A stretch of 15,875 nucleotides of DNA from Verrucomicrobiales bacterium (lineage in GTDB: Bacteria; Verrucomicrobiota; Verrucomicrobiia; Methylacidiphilales; JAAUTS01): assembly GCA_031279715.1 (NCBI GenBank), contig JAITHY010000217.1, forward strand, positions 1 through 15,875. The letters run 5' to 3'. Position numbers and translations under genes: made by a program. This document shows positions 6,332-13,602 of the stretch, in pieces. Position 1 is the stretch's first letter; the number at the start of each line of letters is the position of its first letter. The notes beneath the pieces were generated by a model. That model was not told the origin of the DNA, did no database searches, and worked only from the letters and a program-made list of their open reading frames with translations.

Positions 6332-7771
6332 CTATCCATCACGCCCATCCATTTTATCCCATCCACCACCAAGGGCTTTGATGAGACGCAGAGTGGCATG
6401 GAGTTGCTGGGCCTGGACGGCGGTTTGGGCACGGCGGATGGCAAGTTCGGCGCGTTGCGCGTCGGTCACTTCAGAGTAGGAGACCTGTCCGGCGAGATAA
6501 CGTTTTTCCGACAATACGAGCGCCGCTGATGATGAGCGCACGGCGCAGGAGATGGCCTTGGCGCGCCGGGCCAGGAAGTGGCGTGCGGCGAGGGCGTCCT
6601 CCACGTCGCGGAAGGCGTTGAGCACGGTGGCACGGTAAGAGGCAACGGCAGACTCGTAAGCGGCGCGAGACTCGCGCACTTGAGCGATGGTGCGTCCTCC
6701 GGTAAACAGTGGCAGTGAAACAGTCGGGCCGATGGACCACAGCGAACTGGGCCAGTTGAACAGATCGCTCGCGCTGGCGCTGAAGTAGCCCGCCTGGCCG
6801 GTCAGCGTAAGCACCGGAAAATACGCGGCGATGGCGACACCAATTTCGGCGTTCTTCGCCGCCATCATGCGCTCGGCGGCTGCGATGTCGTGGCGGCGTT
6901 CCAGCAGATCGGCGGGCAGTCGGGCTGGCACCTCCGGAATTTCAGGCAGAGCGGCATCCTCTGCCAATGCGAAATCCGGAGCGGTTTGACCGCACAACAC
7001 GGCGAGGGCATTTTGCGTTTGAGCGCGGTTTTGTTCTGTCTCGGCAAGGTCGCTTTCCGCGAGGACAAGCGCTGTCTCCGCCTGCCGCACATCAAGCGCG
7101 GTGGAGCGTCCGACCTGCAAACGCCTTTGGGTGAGCCTCAGCGAACGGCGTCGCGTGTCCACGGTGTCGCGCAGGATTTGCAATTCAATGTCATACTGGC
7201 GCAGGGCAAAATATCGCGCCGCCACGTCCGCGGTGAGCGTCAGTGTGATATGATTGCATTCAGCGGCGCTGGCGGCGGCCTGCGCGCTTGCCGACTCGAA
7301 GGCGCGCCGTACGCGGCCCCACAGGTCCATCTCATAGCCCAAATCCAGCGCCACCATGAAAGAATCGGTGGTGGCGGGTAGCACACTGTCAGCGGCGAGG
7401 GGGCCGAGTTGTTGGTATTGGGGATTGTTCTTACTGAAGCGCTGCCGCTTGTACTGCGGCTTGGCGCCAAGCTGTGGAAAAAACTCCGCGCCCTGAATGC
7501 GGGCGATGGCACGGGCCTGATCGACACGGGATATCGCGGCGAGCAGGTCTTGGTTGTTGCCAAGCGCGAGTTCTTCAAGGCGACTCAATTCCGGACTTTG
7601 GTAAACGCTCCACCAGTGGAGAGGACTTTGGCCGTCGCGCGGGTTGGCGCTCTGCCAACGCCAGTCGTCCGGCAATTTGGCAACGGCAGCGGGCCGATGG
7701 TAGTCGGGGCCGACGGCACAGGAACTGGCAATAATCGCAATGCCAAGGATGAACGGGATGTTGTTTTTCAT
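6332..7771 (-). CDS. NodT/OprM-family outer-membrane efflux lipoprotein
   Basis: A 479-residue outer-membrane factor, the exit duct of a tripartite efflux pump. The N-terminal signal ends in the lipobox ASSC (lipid-modified C18) followed by AVGPDYHRP, the classic NodT/OprM opening. Two repeated OEP halves follow, with long helical stretches (for example TRRRSLRLTQRRLQVGRSTA near 190-210), LPADLLERRHDIAAAERMMA in the middle, and GPTVSLPLFTGGRT before the second coiled-coil hairpin. Last gene of a three-gene minus-strand operon: AGGA overlaps the upstream gene's stop TAG and the ATG follows 9 nt after it. The pump and adaptor beside it make the assignment firm. The substrate is unknown. Confidence 0.93.
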   Translation of the reverse strand: MKNNIPFILGIAIIASSCAVGPDYHRPAAVAKLPDDWRWQSANPRDGQSPLHWWSVYQSPELSRLEELALGNNQDLLAAISRVDQARAIARIQGAEFFPQLGAKPQYKRQRFSKNNPQYQQLGPLAADSVLPATTDSFMVALDLGYEMDLWGRVRRAFESASAQAAASAAECNHITLTLTADVAARYFALRQYDIELQILRDTVDTRRRSLRLTQRRLQVGRSTALDVRQAETALVLAESDLAETEQNRAQTQNALAVLCGQTAPDFALAEDAALPEIPEVPARLPADLLERRHDIAAAERMMAAKNAEIGVAIAAYFPVLTLTGQAGYFSASASDLFNWPSSLWSIGPTVSLPLFTGGRTIAQVRESRAAYESAVASYRATVLNAFRDVEDALAARHFLARRAKAISCAVRSSSAALVLSEKRYLAGQVSYSEVTDAQRAELAIRRAQTAVQAQQLHATLRLIKALGGGWDKMDGRDG

Positions 7772-7780
7772 AATGAGATC

Positions 7781-9358
7781 CTAATGTCCGCCGGGATGGG
7801 CGGCGGGCGCGCCATCCGGCTTCGGTATGAAGACGATGGCGGCGACACCCGCCAGCAACAGCGCGCCGACGAGGTAAAAGTTGTCAGAAAAGGAGAGAAT
7901 CCAGGCCTGCTCGCGGATGCTGAGTTGCAGCGCTTTCAGAGCGGACTGCGCCGCCGTCAGCGGGTCAAGGCCCCGCGCGGAAAAGTTTTGCGCGAGGACG
8001 TGGAGGTGGTCGCGCGTTTGCGGCAAGAAGACGCTGACACTCTCGTTGAGATGCGCGGAGTGAAATTGCTCGCGCCGGGAAAGCATGGTGGCAATGAAGG
8101 CGATGCCGCAGGACCCGCCAAGGTTGCGCGTCATGTTGAGCAGCGCGGAGGCGGAACCGCTTTCAGCGAGGGGAAGACGGCTGGTGGCGAGCGTGAGTAT
8201 CGGCACCATCACCAGCGGCTGGCCGATGGCGCGGATGATGTTGGTAATTTGCAGTTGATGCATGGCAAAGTCCTTTGTCAGCGGCACGTTCATCAGGCAG
8301 CTGACTCCGAACAGCACCAGACCGGCGGCGCACAGCAGGCGTGAGTCCATTTGCCTCATCAGCAGAGGGAGGAACGGAATGACGAACAATTGCGGCATGC
8401 CAATCCACATGACGGTCAGCCCGATGTCGGTGGCGTTGTAACGCTGAATGACCGACAGGTAAATAGGCATCAAATAGATCACGCCGTAGAGGCCGAAACC
8501 GAGGACGAATTGCACCAGGCTGGACGAAGTGAACGCACGGTCACGGTAGAGGCGCAGATTAATGAACGGCCTTTTGCATGCCAGCTCAATGATAATGAAA
8601 GCGAGCAGGAACACGGCGCTGACGATGACGAAACCCGTGATGGCGAAACTGCCGAACCAGTCCTTGCGCTGCCCCTCCTCAAGGACGAATTGCAGTGATC
8701 CCAGCCCAATAGCCATGCACAAAATACCCGCGTAATCGCCCTCCTGCAGCAACGAGTAATCCGGCTTGTCCGCCGGCAGAAACACCTGAATGCTCCACCA
8801 CATGAACACACTTGGGAAAATCATGATGAGAAAAATCCACTGCCAACCGTGGGAATCAGTCAGCACCCCGCCGACCGTCGGACCCACCGCGGGCGCCATC
8901 ACAGCCGTGAGGGAAAACAACGCCATGCCAGTGGCGCGCCGCGCCGGTGGCAGCAGAATGAAAATCAGGTTGAAACAAATGGGAATCAGCGAGCCGCCGC
9001 CCAGCCCTTGCAATGCGCGGAAAACGATCATCGCATTCATGTTCGTCGCCAACGCACACAACAGGGATGCCCCCGTGAACAGGCTGATGCTGAACAGCAA
9101 GTACTTCTTGAGAGAAAACACGCGGCACAGCCAGCCGCTGGCGCCGATGACAATTATTTCCGCAACCAAATACGCGGTAGAAACCCATGAGGCCTCGTCC
9201 AACGAGGAGCCAAGTGCGCCCGCGATGTCGTTGAGCGAGGCGTTGGTTACCTGGATATTCAGCACCGCGAGGAACGCGCCCAGCATGGACGATCCCAGCG
9301 CCAGCCATGTGCGGGCGGACACATGGTCGCCCGCTGACGATGACACTGGCACGCTCAT
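7781..9358 (-). CDS. DHA2-family (EmrB/QacA) MFS multidrug efflux pump
   Basis: A 525-residue inner-membrane proton/drug antiporter of the 14-helix DHA2 branch. The first helix has AVLNIQVTNASLNDI in the place of motif D1 (usually LDxTIVNVALP). So Asn replaces the common Asp; I recall this as a subfamily feature rather than damage. GWLCRVFSLKKY fits the motif A loop, VFRALQGLGGGSLIP the fourth helix, and APAVGPTVGG the antiporter motif C in helix 5. It ends in a short soluble tail. The start overlaps the adaptor stop as ATGA (9355-9358), indicating coupled translation. The adaptor upstream and outer-membrane factor downstream complete an EmrAB-TolC-like machine; the exported compound cannot be told from sequence. 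Confidence 0.93.
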   Translation of the reverse strand: MSVPVSSSAGDHVSARTWLALGSSMLGAFLAVLNIQVTNASLNDIAGALGSSLDEASWVSTAYLVAEIIVIGASGWLCRVFSLKKYLLFSISLFTGASLLCALATNMNAMIVFRALQGLGGGSLIPICFNLIFILLPPARRATGMALFSLTAVMAPAVGPTVGGVLTDSHGWQWIFLIMIFPSVFMWWSIQVFLPADKPDYSLLQEGDYAGILCMAIGLGSLQFVLEEGQRKDWFGSFAITGFVIVSAVFLLAFIIIELACKRPFINLRLYRDRAFTSSSLVQFVLGFGLYGVIYLMPIYLSVIQRYNATDIGLTVMWIGMPQLFVIPFLPLLMRQMDSRLLCAAGLVLFGVSCLMNVPLTKDFAMHQLQITNIIRAIGQPLVMVPILTLATSRLPLAESGSASALLNMTRNLGGSCGIAFIATMLSRREQFHSAHLNESVSVFLPQTRDHLHVLAQNFSARGLDPLTAAQSALKALQLSIREQAWILSFSDNFYLVGALLLAGVAAIVFIPKPDGAPAAHPGGH

Positions 9359-10236
9359 GGATGCCCTTTGCCCTCCGGCGCCGAACGCAAATCCACCGTC
9401 GGCGTCACAGACAGTCCGGCGACGATGCGATCCTCATAGCCGCGCACGGAATCCGCGTCGAAACGGATTTTCACCGGCACACGCTGGACGACTTTCGTGA
9501 AGTTTCCCGTGGCGTTGTCCGGCGGCAACAACGCGAACACCGCGCCCGTGCCCGGGGCGAAACTGTCCACATAGCCCGCAAACTTTTTCCCGCCGATGGC
9601 GTCAATGTGAATGCTGACGCGCTGCCCCGGACGCATGTCCGCCAGTTGCGTCTCCTTGAAATTAGCCACCACCCAGCAATCCTGCACCACCGCCAGCAGC
9701 GCCGCGCCCGACGCGACGCGGTTGCCTGTTTCCACCGCCTTGCGCCCGACGCGGCCATCGGCGGGAGCGTTGACCGTGCAATACGCCAACTGGTTCTCCG
9801 CGTCCTCCAGTTGCGCGCGCGTGATTTTCTCCGCCGCCTCCGCCTCATCAAAATCCTGCCGTGAAATCGCCTCGTCATCCTTGAGTGGCAGCAGCCGGTC
9901 AAAGTCCGCCCGCGCCCTCGCGTGGCGCGCCCGCGCCTCGTCCACCCGCACTTGGCAGTCCGCCGGGTCCAGCCGCAGCAACGGCTGACCTTTCACCACT
10001 CGCTGATTGTCATCCACCAGCACCTCCACCACCGTGCCCGGCACACGGGCGCTGACCATGTGCACCCGCCCCGCGACATAGGCGTTGTCCGTCGCCGTGT
10101 GTGTCCACAAGTGCCGGAGCCACGGCGTCAGCGCCAGTGCCGCGCCCAGCACTGCCAGCGGAAGAGTTCGGCGAAACCATGCCGGCCGGCGGGATTGTTG
10201 CGTCACGGTTGATTGATTGTCAGCTTGCTCGTTCAT
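9355..10236 (-). CDS. HlyD/EmrA-family membrane fusion protein
   Basis: A 293-residue periplasmic adaptor with one N-terminal membrane anchor (about 25-42) after a short cytosolic arm. TDNAYVAGRVHMVSARVPG starts the beta-barrel and lipoyl region, GTVVEVLVDDNQRVVKGQPL (about 72-91) is the first lipoyl half-motif, and an Ala/Arg/Glu-rich helical hairpin (about 100-150) is followed by the second half-motif, NAPADGRVGRKAVETGNRV. It is shorter than E. coli EmrA (about 390) mainly because the hairpin is short, which may mean the outer-membrane lipoprotein reaches further to meet it. First gene of the efflux operon, downstream of a TTGACA-17-TAATAT promoter; no Shine-Dalgarno sequence is seen. Divergent from the TetR regulator. 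Confidence 0.92.
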   Translation of the reverse strand: MNEQADNQSTVTQQSRRPAWFRRTLPLAVLGAALALTPWLRHLWTHTATDNAYVAGRVHMVSARVPGTVVEVLVDDNQRVVKGQPLLRLDPADCQVRVDEARARHARARADFDRLLPLKDDEAISRQDFDEAEAAEKITRAQLEDAENQLAYCTVNAPADGRVGRKAVETGNRVASGAALLAVVQDCWVVANFKETQLADMRPGQRVSIHIDAIGGKKFAGYVDSFAPGTGAVFALLPPDNATGNFTKVVQRVPVKIRFDADSVRGYEDRIVAGLSVTPTVDLRSAPEGKGHP

Positions 10237-10244
10237 AAATAAAT

Positions 10245-10262
10245 TTCAATCGAATGTTTGAA
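10245..10262. promoter_or_regulatory. Candidate operator (imperfect palindrome)
   Basis: TTCAATCGAATGTTTGAA has 5-bp outer arms TTCAA/TTGAA in perfect symmetry. It covers the likely transcription start of the efflux promoter, where a TetR-family repressor would block RNA polymerase. Assignment to the adjacent regulator is inference from position. Confidence 0.35.
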
Positions 10263-10290
10263 TATTAGCCTGGTCGATTTTAATTGTCAA
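10262..10290 (-). promoter_or_regulatory. Sigma-70-type promoter of the efflux operon
   Basis: On the minus strand TTGACA (plus 10285-10290) and TAATAT (plus 10262-10267) are separated by exactly 17 nt. The -35 box is a perfect consensus match and the -10 box differs at one position. It lies 26 nt upstream of the adaptor ATG. A promoter this strong makes sense if the operon is normally repressed. Confidence 0.75.
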
Positions 10291-10300
10291 TCAACTATTT

Positions 10301-10306
10301 TATAAT
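10301..10306 (+). promoter_or_regulatory. -10 box of the TetR-family regulator gene
   Basis: Consensus TATAAT lies 14 nt before the regulator ATG, in a very AT-rich divergent region, with no good -35 at 16-18 nt. The predicted leader is only about 8 nt. The position, back-to-back with the efflux promoter, would allow one bound regulator to control both directions. Confidence 0.5.
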
Positions 10307-10320
10307 TATTCTGGGCGCGA

Positions 10321-11019
10321 ATGAAACCAATCCCTCAGCGTCAGCGGCGTTCCCGATCGGATAAAAACCGCTCCCGTCAACGCGGCATCGATGCGCAACA
10401 GCGCCTGCTGAATGCCGGGCTGCGCGTCTTCGCCGTCACCAGCTACCGCGCCGCCAGCATCCGTGAAATCAGCCGCCTCGCAGGGACCAATGTCGCCGCC
10501 ATCCGCTACCATTTCGGCGGCAAGCTGGAATTGTTCAAGGCGGTCGCCGCCCATGTCGCTGAAAAAGAGCGTGACCGCCAGCCGTTGCCCCCGGCTTCCT
10601 GCGCCCTGTTCAGCCGCGTTGAGGCCGCCGCCCAACTGCACCACACTATGCGTGACTTCATGCTGCTGGTGTTGCAACCCGGAATGGAACCCTACTCCCG
10701 CTTCCTGTTCCAGCAATTCTTCGACGGCGGGCTTGGCTTCCAAATCCTGCACCGCGAAGTACTGAACACGCGGGTGACAAAAATCGCCACCCTGCTGGCG
10801 CGCCTTGCCAATCTGCCGGACTCCACGCCATTCATCCGCCTCCAGGCGCTGGCGCTGATTGGCGAAGTAGTCATCTTTCGTTTCGGCAAACTGCTCGTTC
10901 TGAAAACTCTCGCTTGGAGGGATTACAATGCTGAGGCGCTGACACTCATCGAGTCCGTCATCCACGCCCGCGTCAAGGAAATCATCGACCATCCCAAAAC
11001 ATCGGCATCTGGTATTTGA
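10321..11019 (+). CDS. TetR-family transcriptional regulator (CecR-like)
   Basis: A 232-residue regulator. After a basic N-terminal arm, the helix-turn-helix covers about residues 27-72: LLNAGLRVFAVTSYRAASIR, then EISRLAGTNVAAIRYHFGGK with the recognition helix and the YHFGGK that is typical of the CecR/YbiH group. The all-helical C-terminal half (about 90-225) would bind the ligand and form the dimer. It lies divergent from the efflux operon across an 84-bp AT-rich region with overlapping promoters, so it most likely represses the pump and itself until a pump substrate binds. Codons 6-10 read Q-R-Q-R-R, created by a copy of the dispersed motif at 10340. Confidence 0.9.
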   Translation: MKPIPQRQRRSRSDKNRSRQRGIDAQQRLLNAGLRVFAVTSYRAASIREISRLAGTNVAAIRYHFGGKLELFKAVAAHVAEKERDRQPLPPASCALFSRVEAAAQLHHTMRDFMLLVLQPGMEPYSRFLFQQFFDGGLGFQILHREVLNTRVTKIATLLARLANLPDSTPFIRLQALALIGEVVIFRFGKLLVLKTLAWRDYNAEALTLIESVIHARVKEIIDHPKTSASGI

Positions 11020-11126
11020 CTTTCAAAAAAAACAGGCCCTTTGCCGAAATACGCCATCGAAGTCCCCGACAAAATCATCAATGGAACCAAGCCATTCTCA
11101 TGCGGAAACCATGGAGCGCGTCCAGT

Positions 11127-12353
11127 TCAATACTCACGGTCAGCGTACGCGCCGTACTTGGCCATGACGAAGTCCAGGTCCTTGTCCCCTCGCCCGCTGA
11201 GGTTCACCAAAATATCTTGCGCCGGGCGCTCCTTGGCGAGTTTGATGGCGCAGGCAACGGCGTGGGCGCTCTCCAGCGCGGGGATAATGCCCTCCAGCCG
11301 GGAAAGACGGAAGAAGGCGTCAATGGCCTCGTCGTCGCTGACGGTGGCGACTTCGGTGCGACCGATAGTTTTGAGGTAGGCGTGCTCAGGACCAGTCGAG
11401 GGATAATCCAGCCCGCTTGCCACAGAATACACCGGCGCCGGCTCACCGTCAGCGGCTTTCAACATGATGGAGTGAAAGCCGTGCATGGTACCCTCGCTGC
11501 CATAGGTGAGCGAGGCGGCATGGTCGCCCAGCTTGGCGCCGCGACCAAGCGGCTCGACACCGTGCAACTCCACCGGATCGTCAAGAAAGCCGCTGAAGAT
11601 GCCCATTGCGTTGGAACCGCCGCCGACGCACGCCACCACATTGTCCGGCAACTCACCGGTCATTTCCAAAAACTGCTCGCGCGCCTCAATACCGACGACG
11701 TGTTGAAATTCCCTCACCATCAGCGGGAACGGATGCGGGCCGACAACACTGCCGATGCAGTAGATGCTGTTGACGGGGTCGTTGAGGTAGGCTTGGAACG
11801 CCGAGTCCACCGCCTCTTTCAACGTTTTCGCACCGACGCTGACGCTGACGACTTTCGCGCCGAGAATTTTCATGCGGACGACATTCGGGTGTTCCTTGGC
11901 GATATCCACCTCACCCATGTGAATTTCAACGGGGATGCCAAAGTACGCGCCGGCGGTGGCAAGCGCCACACCGTGCTGCCCCGCTCCGGTTTCGGCGATG
12001 AGTTTTTTTTTGCCAAGATACTTCGCCAGCAACGCCTCGCCCATGCAGTGATTTAGTTTGTGCGCGCCGGAGTGGTTCAAGTCCTCGCGTTTGAGATAAA
12101 TCCGCGCCCCGCCGATTTTATTGGAAAGATTGCGGCAAAAATACACCGGCGTCGGGCGGCCTTGGAAGTGTTTACGAATGGCGCGCAACTCCAAAATAAA
12201 ATCATGACTGCGACACACACGCTGGTAGGCTTGATAAATGGCGTCCATTTCCTTTTGCAATTCCGGCGGCACAAACGACCCGCCAAACTTGCCAAAAAAA
12301 CCTTTGTCGTCGGGAACCTGACGACGCAACGGAAGAGGATTTGAAGTGCCCAT
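11127..12353 (-). CDS. trpB: Tryptophan synthase beta subunit TrpB
   Basis: A 408-residue PLP enzyme joining indole and L-serine into tryptophan. Start taken at ATG 12353 ([15 protein letters not shown]); a GTG at 12371 would add six residues, and neither has a clear ribosome binding site. Visible elements are [15 protein letters not shown] near the N-terminus, the PLP lysine in [17 protein letters not shown] (K99), catalytic Glu in [11 protein letters not shown], the phosphate loop VGGGSNAMG, and SGRGDKDLD near the end. Most TrpB proteins have HKxNN where this one has HKLNH, a small variation next to the PLP lysine. There is no trpA, trpF or trpC next to it: neighbours are the efflux regulator and an M14-like gene. 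It could be the main TrpB or a stand-alone copy. Confidence 0.94.
   Translation of the reverse strand: MGTSNPLPLRRQVPDDKGFFGKFGGSFVPPELQKEMDAIYQAYQRVCRSHDFILELRAIRKHFQGRPTPVYFCRNLSNKIGGARIYLKREDLNHSGAHKLNHCMGEALLAKYLGKKKLIAETGAGQHGVALATAGAYFGIPVEIHMGEVDIAKEHPNVVRMKILGAKVVSVSVGAKTLKEAVDSAFQAYLNDPVNSIYCIGSVVGPHPFPLMVREFQHVVGIEAREQFLEMTGELPDNVVACVGGGSNAMGIFSGFLDDPVELHGVEPLGRGAKLGDHAASLTYGSEGTMHGFHSIMLKAADGEPAPVYSVASGLDYPSTGPEHAYLKTIGRTEVATVSDDEAIDAFFRLSRLEGIIPALESAHAVACAIKLAKERPAQDILVNLSGRGDKDLDFVMAKYGAYADREY
11837..11849 (+). repeat. Tandem overlapping copies of the dispersed motif
   Basis: CGCTGACGCTGAC contains two direct copies of the 7-bp core sharing one base, inside trpB (antisense to the gene). 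It is the only tandem overlap I found. Confidence 0.8.
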
Positions 12354-12404
12354 GCGCTGACAGTGTGCCACCCCCAGCCGTTGGCGTCAATCAATTAGCC
12401 GGGC

Positions 12405-12438
12405 AAAAACGGGCGCCGAGGTCACTGTCAGCGCCCGT
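12405..12438 (-). terminator. Rho-independent terminator of the M14-like gene
   Basis: ACGGGCGC (12409-12416) and GCGCCCGT (12431-12438) form a perfect 8-bp GC-rich stem with a 14-nt loop. Read on the minus strand, the stem is followed by a run of T (plus 12405-12409), as expected for a terminator 28 nt downstream of the M14-like gene stop. It separates that gene from trpB. One copy of the dispersed motif (GTCAGCG at 12427-12433) spans the loop and stem edge. Confidence 0.7.
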
Positions 12439-12465
12439 CACGGCCTCACCCGCGTCCGGGAAAAA

Positions 12466-13296
12466 TTACAAATGCTGCGACTCAGCCACCACCGTTCGGT
12501 AATGCCGCAGAATTGAGTGCAGTGTCACCCTCAGCGCCAAAATTTGTTCCCGCGCCGACTGGCCCCGCGGAATCTTCACCGACAGCTCAAACGGCTTCGG
12601 CCTCAAGTTACCGCCGCTGGTGAGGCTCAGCCGCCGCGAGGCCACCCAATCACCCGCCGCCGCCAGCGGGGAAAATTCCGCCGCGTCCGCCAGCACCGGA
12701 CCCACCAGCGATTCCTTCAGGCTGCTCCACGAGCCATGCAATTGCACCGCCAGCCCGCTGAGGCTCCTCGGCGTGAACAACGCAATGACACCGTGGAATT
12801 GCACCACCGCCAGTTCACGCTCAATGAGATAGGGTTCCGGCCGCGACGAATCCCGCCACAAGTCCGCAAAAAGATCGCGTCCGCCGCTCTCACCGTCAGC
12901 GACAACATATTGCGTCGGGTTCGCCACCGGATAAAAATACAGGTGAAAACCCGTCGCCAATTCCGGGTCATCAATCAAGTCGCGGATGAAACTTGTCAAC
13001 GCATAGGGACTATACCGGTCATCGCCGCGCAACGCGCCGAAAAACGCGAGCCGAAACGGGTGATGCGTCGATTCGGGGCCGATGAACACGTAACGCTCAA
13101 TTTGCACACGCTTGCCGTGGTGCACGGTGCTGACGGGCGACGACTCCAGTCCCGTATCCTCCGAGACGAATTCCTGCAACGCGCGCGTCAGTAGAGTCAG
13201 CCGCGACGCGGGTGGCAAGCCGGGCGGCGGCCCCGCCAATGTCAGCGGTGTTTCGATTTTCTGTTCAATGTCAGCGTCAATAAGAATCGTGCTCAT
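12466..13296 (-). CDS. M14 carboxypeptidase-like protein, catalytic positions substituted
   Basis: A 276-residue protein from ATG 13296, chosen because GGAAAGAGG lies 7-14 nt upstream; an in-frame ATG at 13398 would add 34 basic residues. The central part reads LAFFGALRGDDRYSP and later YFYPVANPTQYV. This resembles the M14 layout G-x-H-G-D-E followed by P-x-x-NP, but the zinc His is Arg and the Glu is Asp. Near the C-terminus, PFELSVKIP followed by an amphipathic helix ending LRHYRTV resembles the M14 catalytic-Glu strand and final helix, with Lys where the Glu would be. I infer an M14-fold protein without zinc catalysis, perhaps a binding or regulatory protein; the family call itself is moderate. 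It stands alone, with its own terminator and an AT-rich upstream region. Confidence 0.55.
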   Translation of the reverse strand: MSTILIDADIEQKIETPLTLAGPPPGLPPASRLTLLTRALQEFVSEDTGLESSPVSTVHHGKRVQIERYVFIGPESTHHPFRLAFFGALRGDDRYSPYALTSFIRDLIDDPELATGFHLYFYPVANPTQYVVADGESGGRDLFADLWRDSSRPEPYLIERELAVVQFHGVIALFTPRSLSGLAVQLHGSWSSLKESLVGPVLADAAEFSPLAAAGDWVASRRLSLTSGGNLRPKPFELSVKIPRGQSAREQILALRVTLHSILRHYRTVVAESQHL

Positions 13297-13602
13297 GTTC
13301 AGCCTCTTTCCTTCAATTTGGGGCTTGGAATTTTTTTCCAATTTCTCGCCCCGCTGTTTTTTAATTTGCGCTCCAGTGAACCGGTTGCCGTGTTTCATAT
13401 AAAATCTATAGAGATAATATGGAATTGCAAGTCTTTTTTAATATTTTTTTAAAAAAGTTTTTATTGAACTTTAACCATCTGATTATCAGCGTTTTATTTG
13501 TCACCAAAATTTAACCTGTCCCTTATTTTTTATCCGCTGACGCTCAGCAAAAAATTTCTTTGCGAACTTTGCCTCTTGGCATCTTTGCGTTAAAATGGCT
13601 TC
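13297..13602. other. AT-rich intergenic region
   Basis: 306 bp between the divergent M14-like and lipoate ligase genes. It contains a T7-A6 tract (about 13444-13456) likely to bend DNA, one exact dispersed motif (13535-13541, CCGCTGACGCTCAG) and one CGCTGAT variant (about 13485). A phrase with CTTTGC three times runs into the ligase start. No convincing small gene or complete promoter with both boxes was found. Confidence 0.6.
13560..13602 (+). promoter_or_regulatory. CTTTGC-repeat leader and leaderless -10 of the lipoate ligase gene
   Basis: Three CTTTGC units precede TTAAAAT. TAAAAT (13591-13596) ends 6 nt before the ATG at 13603, the same geometry as at the M20 and SUI1 genes. There is no Shine-Dalgarno sequence. 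I recall similar TTTGCG-repeat phrases before genes in Verrucomicrobia-like genomes; this was not searched. Confidence 0.45.

Noticed and set aside
13297..13398. A 34-residue N-terminal extension of the M14-like protein
   Set aside because: The extension is highly basic and low complexity, while a good ribosome binding site precedes the internal ATG at 13296. It remains possible.
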